A DNA stretch of 52,373 nt, taken from positions 1 through 52,373 of the forward strand of contig CAZPMT010000025.1 in assembly GCA_964587655.1 (NCBI GenBank), in the 5' to 3' direction. A program made the position numbers and the translations under genes. This stretch comes from CAZPMT01 sp964587655 (lineage in GTDB: Bacteria > Hydrogenedentota > Hydrogenedentia > Hydrogenedentales > SLHB01). Positions 33,584 through 41,802 of this stretch are shown piece after piece (position 1 is the stretch's first letter; every line of letters begins with the position of its first letter). Under the pieces are notes generated by a model. That model worked only from the letters and a program-made list of their open reading frames with translations. It did not search any database and was not told the origin of the DNA.

Positions 33584-36274
33584 ATGCGGAAGTCTATGCT
33601 GACACTTTTCACGGCTGTCGCCCTCACTTTGGCAGCCGTTACGATTGCTTCGGCGCAAAATGCCGATCCCGTTAGTGTTCTGAAATCAGACGCGCCCTTC
33701 CAAGAAAAGGCGGAGGCGTGCCGCGCTCTCGTGCTGAAGGGAGATCGGGATGCCGTGCCCGCGCTGGCGGCATTGCTTGGCGATGAAAAGCTGTCGCACA
33801 TGGCGCGCTGGGCCCTCGAGCCGATGCCGTGTCCCGAAGCGGGCGCCGCGTTGCGCAAAGCGCTGGGAAAGACGAGCGGCCACATCAAGGTGGGCATCAT
33901 TAGCTCTCTGGCGATCCGCAAGGACGAGGAGGCTGTTCCACAGTTCATCAAGCTGTTGTCTGACCGCGACGCGGAGGTTGCGCAGGCCGCCGCCGCTGCA
34001 CTCGGCAAGATCGCCGCCCCTGAAGCCGTGAAACCGCTCGAAGACGCGATTGCGAAATCGAAGGTTCCGCCTGGGAATCTGAATGCGTTCTGTAACGCCC
34101 TGTTCGGCTGCGCCGAGGAGTTGGCCGAAAAGGAACAACGCGATCAGGCCATCGCGATTTACGACCTTCTGCTCAAGGTCTCGAACGCGCCGCGGCAGAT
34201 CCAAACCGGAGCATTGCGGGGCGCGGTACTCACTCGAGGTCCAGAGCAAGGCCTGCCGCTGCTCGTGGAAGCACTCCGAAGCGACGACGAGAACAAGTTC
34301 GCCTCCGCTCTGCGCATCTCAAAAGAGTTTGGCGGCAAGCAGAGTGTTGCGCCTGCCCTGGCCGAAGTGCTGCCCAAGCTTGCCCCGGAAAGAAAAGTCC
34401 GGCTCATCGACGTTCTTGACACCAACTGCGTGGCCGCTGCCGGGCCGGTGGTGCTCGCACAAGCCAAGGAGGGGCCGCCCGCGGTCCGCGTGGCCGCACT
34501 GCGCGCCTTGACGCGGATGGGTTACGCTCCCGGCCTCGAGTTGATGACGCAACTGGCCCTGAGTGAAGAGGTGGACGTGGCCAAGGCGGCTCGAAGTTCA
34601 TTGAGCTATTTTCCCGGCAAAGAGAGGGAAGCCGGTATCAAGGCCATGTTGGAAAACGAACGCCCCGAGGCCAGACGCGTCGCCATCGAGCTAATCGGCG
34701 GCGGGGCGATTGACAACCCCGTGGGCATCCTCATGAAGTCGGCGAAAACCGATTCCGACGAAAACGTCCGCGTCGCGGCGCTCACGGCCTTGCAGGACTT
34801 CGCCGGTGTCGAGGAAATGCCAGCGCTTATTGACAACCTGCTCAAAGCGCGCTCTCAGCCGGAGATGCAGGCCACTGAAGGCACGCTGGGATCGCTCAGC
34901 GCGCGACAGAAGCGAATGCCCGGCGCCATCATCATTCAGAAGGCGCTGTACGGCAGCCTGCCGGACGGTCCGACGGCCGATGTGACCGAAAAGGCCAAGA
35001 GCATTGCGGAATCCGGATCGATCGACGCGTCAAATGGCAACTTCGGTGATCCGGCTCCCGGCCTCGTAAAAAAACTGCGCGTCGAATACACGGAAAACGG
35101 AACGCCGCGCAGCGAAACGGTCAGCGAAGGCGAGACGTTGAAACTGACGGTTGCATCGGCGCCACCGATCATTGTCGACGCATTCTGTTCGGCGTTCGAC
35201 AAGGCGCAAGGCGATCCCAAACTCGCAACGCTCCGCCTTCTGGGCTCAACCGGCAGCAGTAAAGCCCTCGAAGTTGTCCAAGCCGCCTCCGCTGGAGGTC
35301 AAGGGCCGGTCAAGGAAACCGCCCTGCGCACCCTTTGTGACTGGCCAACGGCCGACGCGCTGCCCACGCTCATGGAACTGGCCAAGGCATCGCCCGACCA
35401 GACCCTGAAGGTCCTCGCCCTGCGCGGCGCGGTGCGGCTGCTCGCTCAAGGCGGCGTCGCGACGGCGGAGCTTCCGGATCGCTACGCGGCTCTGATGAAA
35501 TCCGCTGCCACCGCCGATGAGAAGAAGTCCGTGCTCGGCGCATTGGCCCAGGTGCCTTACGGCGGCGCATTCGAACTGGCACTGCGTCAATTCGACGACG
35601 CGTCCGTGAAGGCCGAAGCCGTCCAGGCCGCAATCTCCATAGCCAAGCGGATCGGTAAGTCCGCCCGCGAAGACGCCGGCGTTTTCAACGGAAAAGACCT
35701 GAGCGGATGGCAGGGAAATATGAAGTATTGGCGGTTCGAGGACGGCGCCATAGTCGGTGGCAGCGACAAAGACATCCCGCGCAACGAATTCCTCTGGTCC
35801 GATGTCGAGGTAGGCGATTTCTATCTAGCCGTCGACGTCAAACTCGATCCCCCAACCGCCAACGCCGGCGTGCAGTTCCGGTCGAAGAAGGTCGATGAGA
35901 ACGGGCAGGCGCTGGGATACCAGGCGGATGTTGGACAGGACGTGTGGGGACGGCTCTATCACGAACACGGTCGCGGCAAACTCGATTGGACGGACCGGGC
36001 CGAGAAGGCCGTCAAGCCCGGAGACTGGAACCACTATGAGATCCTCGCCATTGGGCCGGCGATCTGGACGGCCATCAACGGCACGCTAGGCGTAGCCTAC
36101 CTGGATCTCAGCAAAGATGCCGAGCGCTCCGGCCAGATTGCAGTCCAGATCCACGCAGGTCCGCCGATGACGGCTCGCTATCGAGTTCAGAAGCTTGTCC
36201 ACAACCCGAAGATTGAATTGGGAGGTCTTAAGACCGAGCAGTTGATCGCCGAGCTTAAGGCTACGGAAAAATGA
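33584..36274 (+). CDS. Secreted HEAT-repeat/DUF1080 fusion protein
   Basis: An 896-residue protein with a Sec signal (MRKSMLTLFTAVALTLAA then VTIASAQ, cleavage near 24-25). HEAT/armadillo-like helical repeats extend over about 40-680 (repeated AVPQFIKLL, AVRVAALRAL and similar), broken near 470-520 by a beta-rich segment (LRVEYTENGTPRSETVSEGE). The C-terminal 190 residues form a DUF1080/3-keto-disaccharide-hydrolase-like jellyroll: FNGKDLSGWQG, NAGVQFRSKK and a late WNHYEILAIG. It would act outside the cytoplasm with the Tat oxidoreductase encoded 29 bases upstream. Activity of the DUF1080 domain is inferred from family knowledge. Confidence 0.85.
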   Translation: MRKSMLTLFTAVALTLAAVTIASAQNADPVSVLKSDAPFQEKAEACRALVLKGDRDAVPALAALLGDEKLSHMARWALEPMPCPEAGAALRKALGKTSGHIKVGIISSLAIRKDEEAVPQFIKLLSDRDAEVAQAAAAALGKIAAPEAVKPLEDAIAKSKVPPGNLNAFCNALFGCAEELAEKEQRDQAIAIYDLLLKVSNAPRQIQTGALRGAVLTRGPEQGLPLLVEALRSDDENKFASALRISKEFGGKQSVAPALAEVLPKLAPERKVRLIDVLDTNCVAAAGPVVLAQAKEGPPAVRVAALRALTRMGYAPGLELMTQLALSEEVDVAKAARSSLSYFPGKEREAGIKAMLENERPEARRVAIELIGGGAIDNPVGILMKSAKTDSDENVRVAALTALQDFAGVEEMPALIDNLLKARSQPEMQATEGTLGSLSARQKRMPGAIIIQKALYGSLPDGPTADVTEKAKSIAESGSIDASNGNFGDPAPGLVKKLRVEYTENGTPRSETVSEGETLKLTVASAPPIIVDAFCSAFDKAQGDPKLATLRLLGSTGSSKALEVVQAASAGGQGPVKETALRTLCDWPTADALPTLMELAKASPDQTLKVLALRGAVRLLAQGGVATAELPDRYAALMKSAATADEKKSVLGALAQVPYGGAFELALRQFDDASVKAEAVQAAISIAKRIGKSAREDAGVFNGKDLSGWQGNMKYWRFEDGAIVGGSDKDIPRNEFLWSDVEVGDFYLAVDVKLDPPTANAGVQFRSKKVDENGQALGYQADVGQDVWGRLYHEHGRGKLDWTDRAEKAVKPGDWNHYEILAIGPAIWTAINGTLGVAYLDLSKDAERSGQIAVQIHAGPPMTARYRVQKLVHNPKIELGGLKTEQLIAELKATEK

Positions 36275-36356
36275 TCGCGCATCCGCCGCCGCGCAATCCA
36301 ACTCGTATGTTTACTTGTTTAAGTTGTCGTGGTACAGCAGATGCGCGCGTGCGGGG

Positions 36357-36581
36357 CTAGGCGTACTCGTAAAGAGGAGCGAACTTGTCGGGCTTCGGCT
36401 TGTCGCGCATCAACTCCTCAAGATGCCGGATTGTCTCCGGAAAGAGGAGAGTATCAGAACACACGCAGCATACGTCCGCCGGCACATTCTCAAACACGAG
36501 TACTTCATCCCCTCGTTTCACCGTGTGGACGACGAATCGTGTCTCATATACGCCCGTACAATCCTTGATACTGCATTTCAT
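36357..36581 (-). CDS. YgiT-type zinc-finger antitoxin-like protein
   Basis: A 74-residue protein beginning MKCSIKDCTGVYE with a later VPADVCCVCSDTL, the CxxxxC...CxxC arrangement of YgiT/MqsA-type zinc fingers. It lies downstream of a DUF4258 gene and overlaps it by four bases. Such pairs are known toxin-antitoxin-like modules. ATG 36581 has AGAGAGGAAAAC upstream; the longer open frame starts at a non-initiating region and is not needed. Confidence 0.75.
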   Translation of the reverse strand: MKCSIKDCTGVYETRFVVHTVKRGDEVLVFENVPADVCCVCSDTLLFPETIRHLEELMRDKPKPDKFAPLYEYA

Positions 36582-36919
36582 TCCTGTTTTCCTCTCTCGA
36601 ACGGCGTCACCCACTTGGGCGCCCGCGGTTCGTACACCGTGATGACTATCGCCACTTCGAGCGACGTCGTACAGACCACATGTACGTATCTGCCGCTGCG
36701 GGTCCGTCCACAGGCCAAGCCGCAGGCGCCGCGTCTGTGTTCCGGATAGTTCTCCACGATCTTAGCGTCGAGAAGGACTTCGCGCACCTCTTCCAACGAG
36801 ATATTTTCCTCGACCATCTCCTGATGCGCGTGCGCAGTGATGCGTACAGCATCCGCCAACGCTTGCTCCCGCAGACTCGCCGAAATCCTCGCAAGATCTT
36901 GCTCGCTCACGTTACTCAT
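36578..36919 (-). CDS. DUF4258 RelE-like toxin component
   Basis: A 113-residue protein whose core is ITAHAHQEMVEENISLEEVREV then YVHVVCTTSLEVAIVITVYEP and APKWVTPF. These are the signature blocks of DUF4258, a compact RelE/MqsR-type fold predicted to be an mRNA-interferase toxin. It pairs with the YgiT-type gene overlapping its 3' end. It marks the left border of the accessory island. Confidence 0.78.
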   Translation of the reverse strand: MSNVSEQDLARISASLREQALADAVRITAHAHQEMVEENISLEEVREVLLDAKIVENYPEHRRGACGLACGRTRSGRYVHVVCTTSLEVAIVITVYEPRAPKWVTPFERGKQE

Positions 36920-36967
36920 ACCCCTTCAGCCTACACAAAGCCCCGTCTTCCCTCAAGCTGTACGCGC

Positions 36968-37072
36968 CGAAAGATCCGCTGGGATCCCAAGAAGGAAGAA
37001 ATCATCGGCGACGTGGCCGCAACTGAAATGCTCAGTCCCAAGTACCGCGAACCCTGGAAACTCTCCGTGTAA
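36968..37072 (+). pseudogene. 3'-terminal relic of a Gfo/Idh/MocA oxidoreductase gene
   Basis: The frame ending in TAA at 37070-37072 encodes RKIRWDPKKEEIIGD and then ATEMLSPKYREPWKL. This is the almost invariant C-terminus of planctomycete-type Gfo/Idh/MocA oxidoreductases (R-x-R-W-D-P-x-x-E ... Y-R-x-P-W). Nothing upstream in this frame belongs to the family; the bases before it lie beside the toxin-antitoxin pair. The rest of the gene has been deleted or displaced by the island. This relic is only 34 codons long, but its fit to the family end is very specific. Confidence 0.72.
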
Positions 37073-37094
37073 TCACACTCGCAATCGCTCACCT

Positions 37095-38924
37095 TTACCC
37101 TCGACCTTCGACGTCTCGATGCTTTGGTGTAGAGAGAGGAAGATATCGGTAGTAGATCAGGATCGGATCGAGTCCCTTCAGTTCTACAGGGCGGCCCCAG
37201 GAGGTCCATTCTTTAGGGATCGTGAGCACTCTTGGCCCTGATTGTCTTTGTTCTGGTATTTTCGGTCCGGATAACTTGCGGATGAAATCCACAGTCGCCC
37301 CCAGCAAGGCAGCGCGCCTATCTGGCGGCTGTCCGGCCTCCACTGTTTTGGCCAGCCAATCGCAAGTGCGTGTGGCATAGACCACATCAGGTCCAATGAT
37401 CTGGTTTGCCAACCGCCCAGAGGTCGGAATGTAAACCTTGCCCCAATGCAACGCAATACGCGCTGTGAGTTTGGGCAGACCCGTCACATCCTTGGCAATC
37501 ATCTTGGCTGCCTCCCGCGCTGCTTCAGCGGCGGATCGGGGATCCTCGAACTGACGCTCCTCGAAAAGCGCGATGAAGCCGTCGCCGGTGAAACTCATGA
37601 CCGAGCCGCCCTTACCGAGCGTCTTATGACATAGTTCGTCCACATGTTTCTCAAGACGCTGGCAGCCAGCTAGCGTCGAGGTCGTCCGGCGCTGCTTCGA
37701 CCGACCCCGCTGCAACAGATGTTGCGTGGAGTTGCCGATATCCGCCACGAGCAATGCGCCTTCGATGAGTTGATGTTCCTCTCCGCGATGCTTCTTGGCG
37801 TTCTTTGCCACTAGGCGCAGCCAGCGGCGGACCGTCGCAATAGCTCCTAGCACGGCAGCCAAATCATTGATAGCTTCCAACTCGATCGCCACACTTCTCG
37901 AGAACGCATTGCCCTGTCGAGTCAAGTCGAGGGCTAGTTTTAGCCACTCGCGGTATTCGCCGAACCAGTGGAACGTACCTGGAGGCAGATCGGCTGCATG
38001 GACTCCACCACGGCCGTGATGCGCGGCATGATCAGAGATATGCATATGGGCAACCCTCGAGAAGAGTTCTTTTTCCTCGCGAATCTCCTTGACCTCGAGG
38101 CCCAGTATAAAAGCGTGCGCTATGTCAATATTTAGCTTAGTCTTCCTCATCGCCAACGCGTAGCCCGGCAGTTTCTTGAAGACTTTCCCTCGCATCATCT
38201 TAAGGAGATCTGTGAACTCCTTCTTCGAATTCAACAGAAACGACAGCCCAGGTTCCAGCTCGAGCGATACGCAGGGAATACGTTCCGGCCTGTCTTTGAA
38301 ATGGACAAGAGGGTTCGCGTGATCCGTCAAATCGTAAAGCTCGCACAGGCTCTGGGCAAGCGATCTTCGATGTCGTGTCCGATATTCGTCGGGACTATCT
38401 GGGATGTCCAAGTCAGGACCCGGCGCCCCGGCCCCGCCAACTATTTCGACACAACAGCAACCCAATTTGCCGGCCAAGTACAGCGTGTTACGGAGGGCCT
38501 GGACCGTAGTTTGCCGGTTACTATTACCTGGTTGTTTCCTCTTGATAGAATCAGGAAGGCTCACATTGGGAAAGAACGTTGCGAAGGCATTGATCCGCGG
38601 ACGTCTGCCCACCAGGGGACCACCATAACGTTCCGAAAGAACCCAGGTCAGTTTCGCCGCGATCCGATCCAAATCGCCAGAGGAAAGCGAAGCTGCAAAC
38701 TCCTCGGGGTCATTCAATTTCTTCTTGGGGCGGGGTTTCATGCAGCGCCTGTACCACTCAACATCTTCAGGACTGAGGAAGTACAGATCCAGCAGGCGAA
38801 CGCCCTCCACGAGAGAACCCTCAAGGCCCGCGAGGGCTATCTCCTTCCGAGACGCAAACGCGGGCGGAGGACCGCACCACGACGTGATAAGGCTGACCTC
38901 AGGTATAGGTGGCGCTGAACTCAT
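37095..38924 (-). CDS. Xylose-isomerase-like TIM barrel fused to a class III nucleotidyl-cyclase-like domain
   Basis: A 609-residue fusion. Residues of about 135-370 form an AP-endonuclease-2/xylose-isomerase-type TIM barrel whose metal ligands look intact: Glu in SLELEPG (222-224), D267 and H270 in NIDIAH, H295 in MHISDHAAHHGRGG, and Glu in VAIELEA (348-350). Residues of about 388-530 form a class III adenylyl-cyclase-like domain: D395 in VADIGNST, D448 in SFTGDGFIALF, ALHWGKVYI, and GPDVVYATRT near 511-520. Departures from canonical cyclases are Ser at the adenine-specifying Lys (SVMSFTGDG) and Val at the catalytic Asn of VNxAAR; the Arg remains. I recall no such fusion. The 4-bp overlap with the upstream gene indicates one operon. 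Confidence 0.75.
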   Translation of the reverse strand: MSSAPPIPEVSLITSWCGPPPAFASRKEIALAGLEGSLVEGVRLLDLYFLSPEDVEWYRRCMKPRPKKKLNDPEEFAASLSSGDLDRIAAKLTWVLSERYGGPLVGRRPRINAFATFFPNVSLPDSIKRKQPGNSNRQTTVQALRNTLYLAGKLGCCCVEIVGGAGAPGPDLDIPDSPDEYRTRHRRSLAQSLCELYDLTDHANPLVHFKDRPERIPCVSLELEPGLSFLLNSKKEFTDLLKMMRGKVFKKLPGYALAMRKTKLNIDIAHAFILGLEVKEIREEKELFSRVAHMHISDHAAHHGRGGVHAADLPPGTFHWFGEYREWLKLALDLTRQGNAFSRSVAIELEAINDLAAVLGAIATVRRWLRLVAKNAKKHRGEEHQLIEGALLVADIGNSTQHLLQRGRSKQRRTTSTLAGCQRLEKHVDELCHKTLGKGGSVMSFTGDGFIALFEERQFEDPRSAAEAAREAAKMIAKDVTGLPKLTARIALHWGKVYIPTSGRLANQIIGPDVVYATRTCDWLAKTVEAGQPPDRRAALLGATVDFIRKLSGPKIPEQRQSGPRVLTIPKEWTSWGRPVELKGLDPILIYYRYLPLSTPKHRDVEGRG

Positions 38925-40546
38925 GGCCTGCCTTCCTCATACTGGAGAATTGCCTTAGGTCCAGCGCCAGGTTCTTGCGTTATCTCCCACATGTAGACGA
39001 TCGCAGGAGGGACCTGCTCGCAGGCCCCTTGCGTGGACGCTGAGGAGCCTCCCGGGGAGGTCTCTCCGTCCTCACACCGCCCTACCCTGACTTCAACGCA
39101 CCACCAGTACGTCTCTTTACGGCCTATCTTGCGACGAAACGCCTCGGACGGGCCGTAACGCAACTCCAACTGCGAAGTCTGCAAGAGCCGAGTGACCATT
39201 CGCAAGTCGCGGTACTGCAGTCCATGCTCCGACTCTCGCGACGTGTTGCAGGATTTACGCAGTTTCCTGCGATATTCATCGAAGAACACAAGCGGTTCAC
39301 GTCTCACGAGAGCGCGTGCCGTCCGCCGAACGTCATATATGCCAAGTTTGGTGTCTCGGGGTGCAATTGCAAGATACCCAGTGCCGGAGAGACCCGAATC
39401 TTTTCTCGATCGCAGCCAGATCCGGCTTAGGAGCTTTGCAGTGGGAATCTCCGTGTATGGCCCAGTATAGTCGTGGCACACAAAACGGCCCGGCAACTCC
39501 GCTTCCTCAAGCGATGGCGTGCGGGATCCTACAATCTGGATCTCCTCTGGGTCCTGCAGAAGGTGTAGACCAAGCAACAAGAAGGCATGCTTAGCGCTCT
39601 TGCCATTCTTCAACGGTACTCGCCATGAAACAACCACGGGCAATCCGTTGGCCAGGTAGTCTGTCAGACACCTAACGGTCTCGCGACGGGCTTGATCCCG
39701 GTTGTCGAAGTCTTCCCGTTTTATGGCTTCCGTAATCCCTCCACCCCCTACCCTAGGGTCTTGCAGCACTTCAAGGGCTTCTTCCAACGTCGTACCTTTT
39801 CTGTAGAGAACACGGAGGGCACCCTTTCCACCCTTGCTGGACTTGCAGCGTTTCTCCCACAGCAGTGTCATCACATCCTGGCTGCTGATAGGTGTGATAT
39901 CGAACGAATGCGCCTTAAGTAGAACCGCCTGATGTACTGCGGCGTGCAAACAGGATGCCCTGTAGTCCGTGGCTGGGTGGGGGACGCAGAATGGGGCGCA
40001 CCTGAGCGGCTTCACACCGTCGGGCGGTCCCCCAACCGTTGTAATGATGTGATAGCGTGGGCGAAGCATACGGTGGGGAGGGGCTATGTTCGCAACAGTG
40101 GTATATCGAAACTCGCTGCTATTCGGAGCGGCCTCTTTGATCTTGATATGGTAGGGACGGACGGTCACATAGCCGAGGTAACGTCCCGCCATATATTGAT
40201 CGCTCCCAAGTCCTCGACGCTTCTGGAAAATGTGCACCCGATTCGCGAAGCGGGAATATAGCACTCCGTTATCAATTAGAAGCCTCTCGGCGCGCCAAGC
40301 CGCACAGGGTGCCTGGTGTCGTGCCCCGAAACTGATCTCGCCGTACTGGTTGAATAACCGGCGCAGTTCATCTCTTACTTCGCTCACATAACAATCCGGA
40401 GGAGCAAACTCGGGCAAATCATCTGAGTCAGGACACGATTGAGGCTCTTCATGACTTGGATAGACGTGATAGATGCGATACGGTTCTACGCCGAAAGTTC
40501 TCCTCCCTCCGCAAGGGCAAAAACACCCGCTTCCCCCCCCTCTCAC
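38921..40546 (-). CDS. Papain-like cysteine-protease-like protein (candidate effector)
   Basis: A 541-residue protein, not an established family to me. Residues of about 70-180 include YLGYVTVRP and a beta-rich region. A papain/C39-like core follows: C199 in ASCLHAAVHQAVLL, H320 in SAKHAFLLLGLHL and D359 in FVCHDYTGPYTEIP, the order of a Cys-His-Asp active site. The C-terminal 150 residues are basic and beta-rich. No signal peptide or membrane segment is visible. GTG 40546 is the longest start, and codons 3-5 form an eight-G run (40531-40540 region), which could slip. It overlaps the cyclase-fusion gene by four bases. Alternative: a transglutaminase-like or amidase fold. Confidence 0.6.
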   Translation of the reverse strand: MRGGGSGCFCPCGGRRTFGVEPYRIYHVYPSHEEPQSCPDSDDLPEFAPPDCYVSEVRDELRRLFNQYGEISFGARHQAPCAAWRAERLLIDNGVLYSRFANRVHIFQKRRGLGSDQYMAGRYLGYVTVRPYHIKIKEAAPNSSEFRYTTVANIAPPHRMLRPRYHIITTVGGPPDGVKPLRCAPFCVPHPATDYRASCLHAAVHQAVLLKAHSFDITPISSQDVMTLLWEKRCKSSKGGKGALRVLYRKGTTLEEALEVLQDPRVGGGGITEAIKREDFDNRDQARRETVRCLTDYLANGLPVVVSWRVPLKNGKSAKHAFLLLGLHLLQDPEEIQIVGSRTPSLEEAELPGRFVCHDYTGPYTEIPTAKLLSRIWLRSRKDSGLSGTGYLAIAPRDTKLGIYDVRRTARALVRREPLVFFDEYRRKLRKSCNTSRESEHGLQYRDLRMVTRLLQTSQLELRYGPSEAFRRKIGRKETYWWCVEVRVGRCEDGETSPGGSSASTQGACEQVPPAIVYMWEITQEPGAGPKAILQYEEGRP

Positions 40547-40585
40547 ATATAAGTTAAGCTCTTTCGCGAACTACTTCTCGGGTTC

Positions 40586-40942
40586 TCACCGCGCGTTCCG
40601 CAACTCGGACGGCAAGGCGGATAAGCGCGCGGAAAGGCCTGGTGTTAGACGATCTCGCTCCTGTCGAGCCGACAGCCTCTTCGGACGAATAACCGTCGGA
40701 ACCGCGTTTGTGCCTCTGCCAGGCAACACAGCGATTTCAAGCACGTTCGGAGGAAACGCGCTCAACGCCGACTCCACTCTCTTGATCTCGCCGCGCGGCA
40801 CCGAGAGCACGGCGTATCTACCGTCAACTTCGACTTCGTACTCGAGACGTTGCTTCTTGAGCCACTCGCGAATCACCTGCTCGAAGTCCGCATTCGCTCC
40901 TTCCAGCACAATTCGCTCATTCTTGTCACTCTCTGTTGGCAT
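40586..40942 (-). CDS. Unknown small protein, first gene of the cyclase-fusion operon
   Basis: A 118-residue protein read from ATG 40942, with AAGGGGGGT seven bases upstream. It has an acidic helical N-terminal half (DFEQVIREWLKKQRLEYEV) with a beta-strand-like YAVLSVPRGEIK, and a basic, Arg-rich C-terminus (PKRLSARQERDRL). I recognise no family. The 39-base spacing to the protease-like gene suggests cotranscription. It could be a regulator, adaptor or inhibitor of the system; no function is claimed. Confidence 0.6.
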   Translation of the reverse strand: MPTESDKNERIVLEGANADFEQVIREWLKKQRLEYEVEVDGRYAVLSVPRGEIKRVESALSAFPPNVLEIAVLPGRGTNAVPTVIRPKRLSARQERDRLTPGLSARLSALPSELRNAR

Positions 40943-41120
40943 AAACGGCACCCCCCTTCGTTGACCTCTTGCCGTTGCGCAGCAAGGGAAGCACATGAGC
41001 GGAACAGCGAGACCATGGGTCTCCCCAAGAGGACACGTGTCTCCGTCGCTGAACGGGCTCCTCGCCTTCCAAAGCAAGCTTCCCTTCCCACTGCGGATTA
41101 TTAGCACTCCACAGGGCGGT

Positions 41121-41149
41121 AGGCTACCACACTTGAAAGTGCAAGTCAA
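41121..41149 (-). promoter_or_regulatory. Candidate sigma70 promoter with MerR-like dyad for the cyclase-fusion operon
   Basis: Read on the minus strand: TTGACT (41149-41144), a 17-base spacer, then TAGCCT (41126-41121). The spacer region contains the dyad ACTTG-CACTTT-CAAGT (41131-41146), the layout of MerR/SoxR-family operators that sit between -35 and -10. It is about 180 bases upstream of the first gene. The surrounding 40943-41411 otherwise holds no gene that I can support and is visibly AT-richer, with T-runs. Confidence 0.4.
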
Positions 41150-41286
41150 GAGGTTTTTTGAGGGTTTTTCAACTTTTTACAGTAACTATTGTCGCTTTGC
41201 AGACGATGACAGGAGTCGCTTCTGTCCCATCCCCGATCAGTGGACAGGCCCGCTCCTTCTTCGGGTGAGCAAAACTCTCTGTCAAT

Positions 41287-41316
41287 AGTATACCATAAGT
41301 CCCGCATATTCCGCAA
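41287..41316 (-). promoter_or_regulatory. Second candidate minus-strand promoter
   Basis: Minus-strand TTGCGG (41316-41311), an 18-base spacer and TATACT (41292-41287). It would drive the same operon from farther upstream. It is only a motif match. Confidence 0.3.
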
Positions 41317-41411
41317 ATCTTGGGCCAAATCTTCGACTTGAGCGACCCCAAGCTAAGTAGGGCTAGTAACCCCTATTTGCTCTTGCGAACTGGACATGGT
41401 AGCTTTGAGGC

Positions 41412-41714
41412 ATGCTTCGAGAAGCGAGAATCGTTGTTCCTGGTGTGGCCCATCATGTGACCCAGCGAAGCAACAATCGCCAGGATGTATTCTTCGTCTA
41501 TGAGGACGGCCGGGTTTACCTCGTCAAAAATCCCCGGCACGACGATCCCGAGATTGCCGACTGGCTAAAGTACATCGTGTGCGGCGACGTCGTGTTCGAT
41601 GACGGCACGGAAGCGACGCTGGATGAATTGTGCGCCGAGATTGGAGAGGAACCCTTGCCCTATCTCGAACCCATGCCGCCCTTGCTCGAAGTGGATTGGT
41701 ATAAGGCGGACTGA
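41412..41714 (+). pseudogene. Relic of a REP-associated tyrosine transposase (RAYT/Y1_Tnp)
   Basis: The first 37 codons (MLREARIVVPGVAHHVTQR then NNRQDVFFV) are the canonical N-terminus of RAYT/TnpA_REP transposases. The frame then continues for 62 codons with unrelated sequence (WLKYIVCGDVVFDD...) and stops. The HUH and catalytic-Tyr parts are missing. Such transposases mobilise REP/REPIN palindromes, several of which occur in this window. Confidence 0.75.
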
Positions 41715-41802
41715 TGTCCTGAATTAGAGCGCGCTTCCTTCTTCCCCTATTCTCGCCCGACATCGGTCCACACGGCACCCGCGCGCTCAAGGCCTCCCCG
41801 TC

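Noticed and set aside
36315..36749. Plus-strand open frame of 144 codons
   Set aside because: It is antisense to the DUF4258/YgiT pair, which has specific family motifs and start overlaps.
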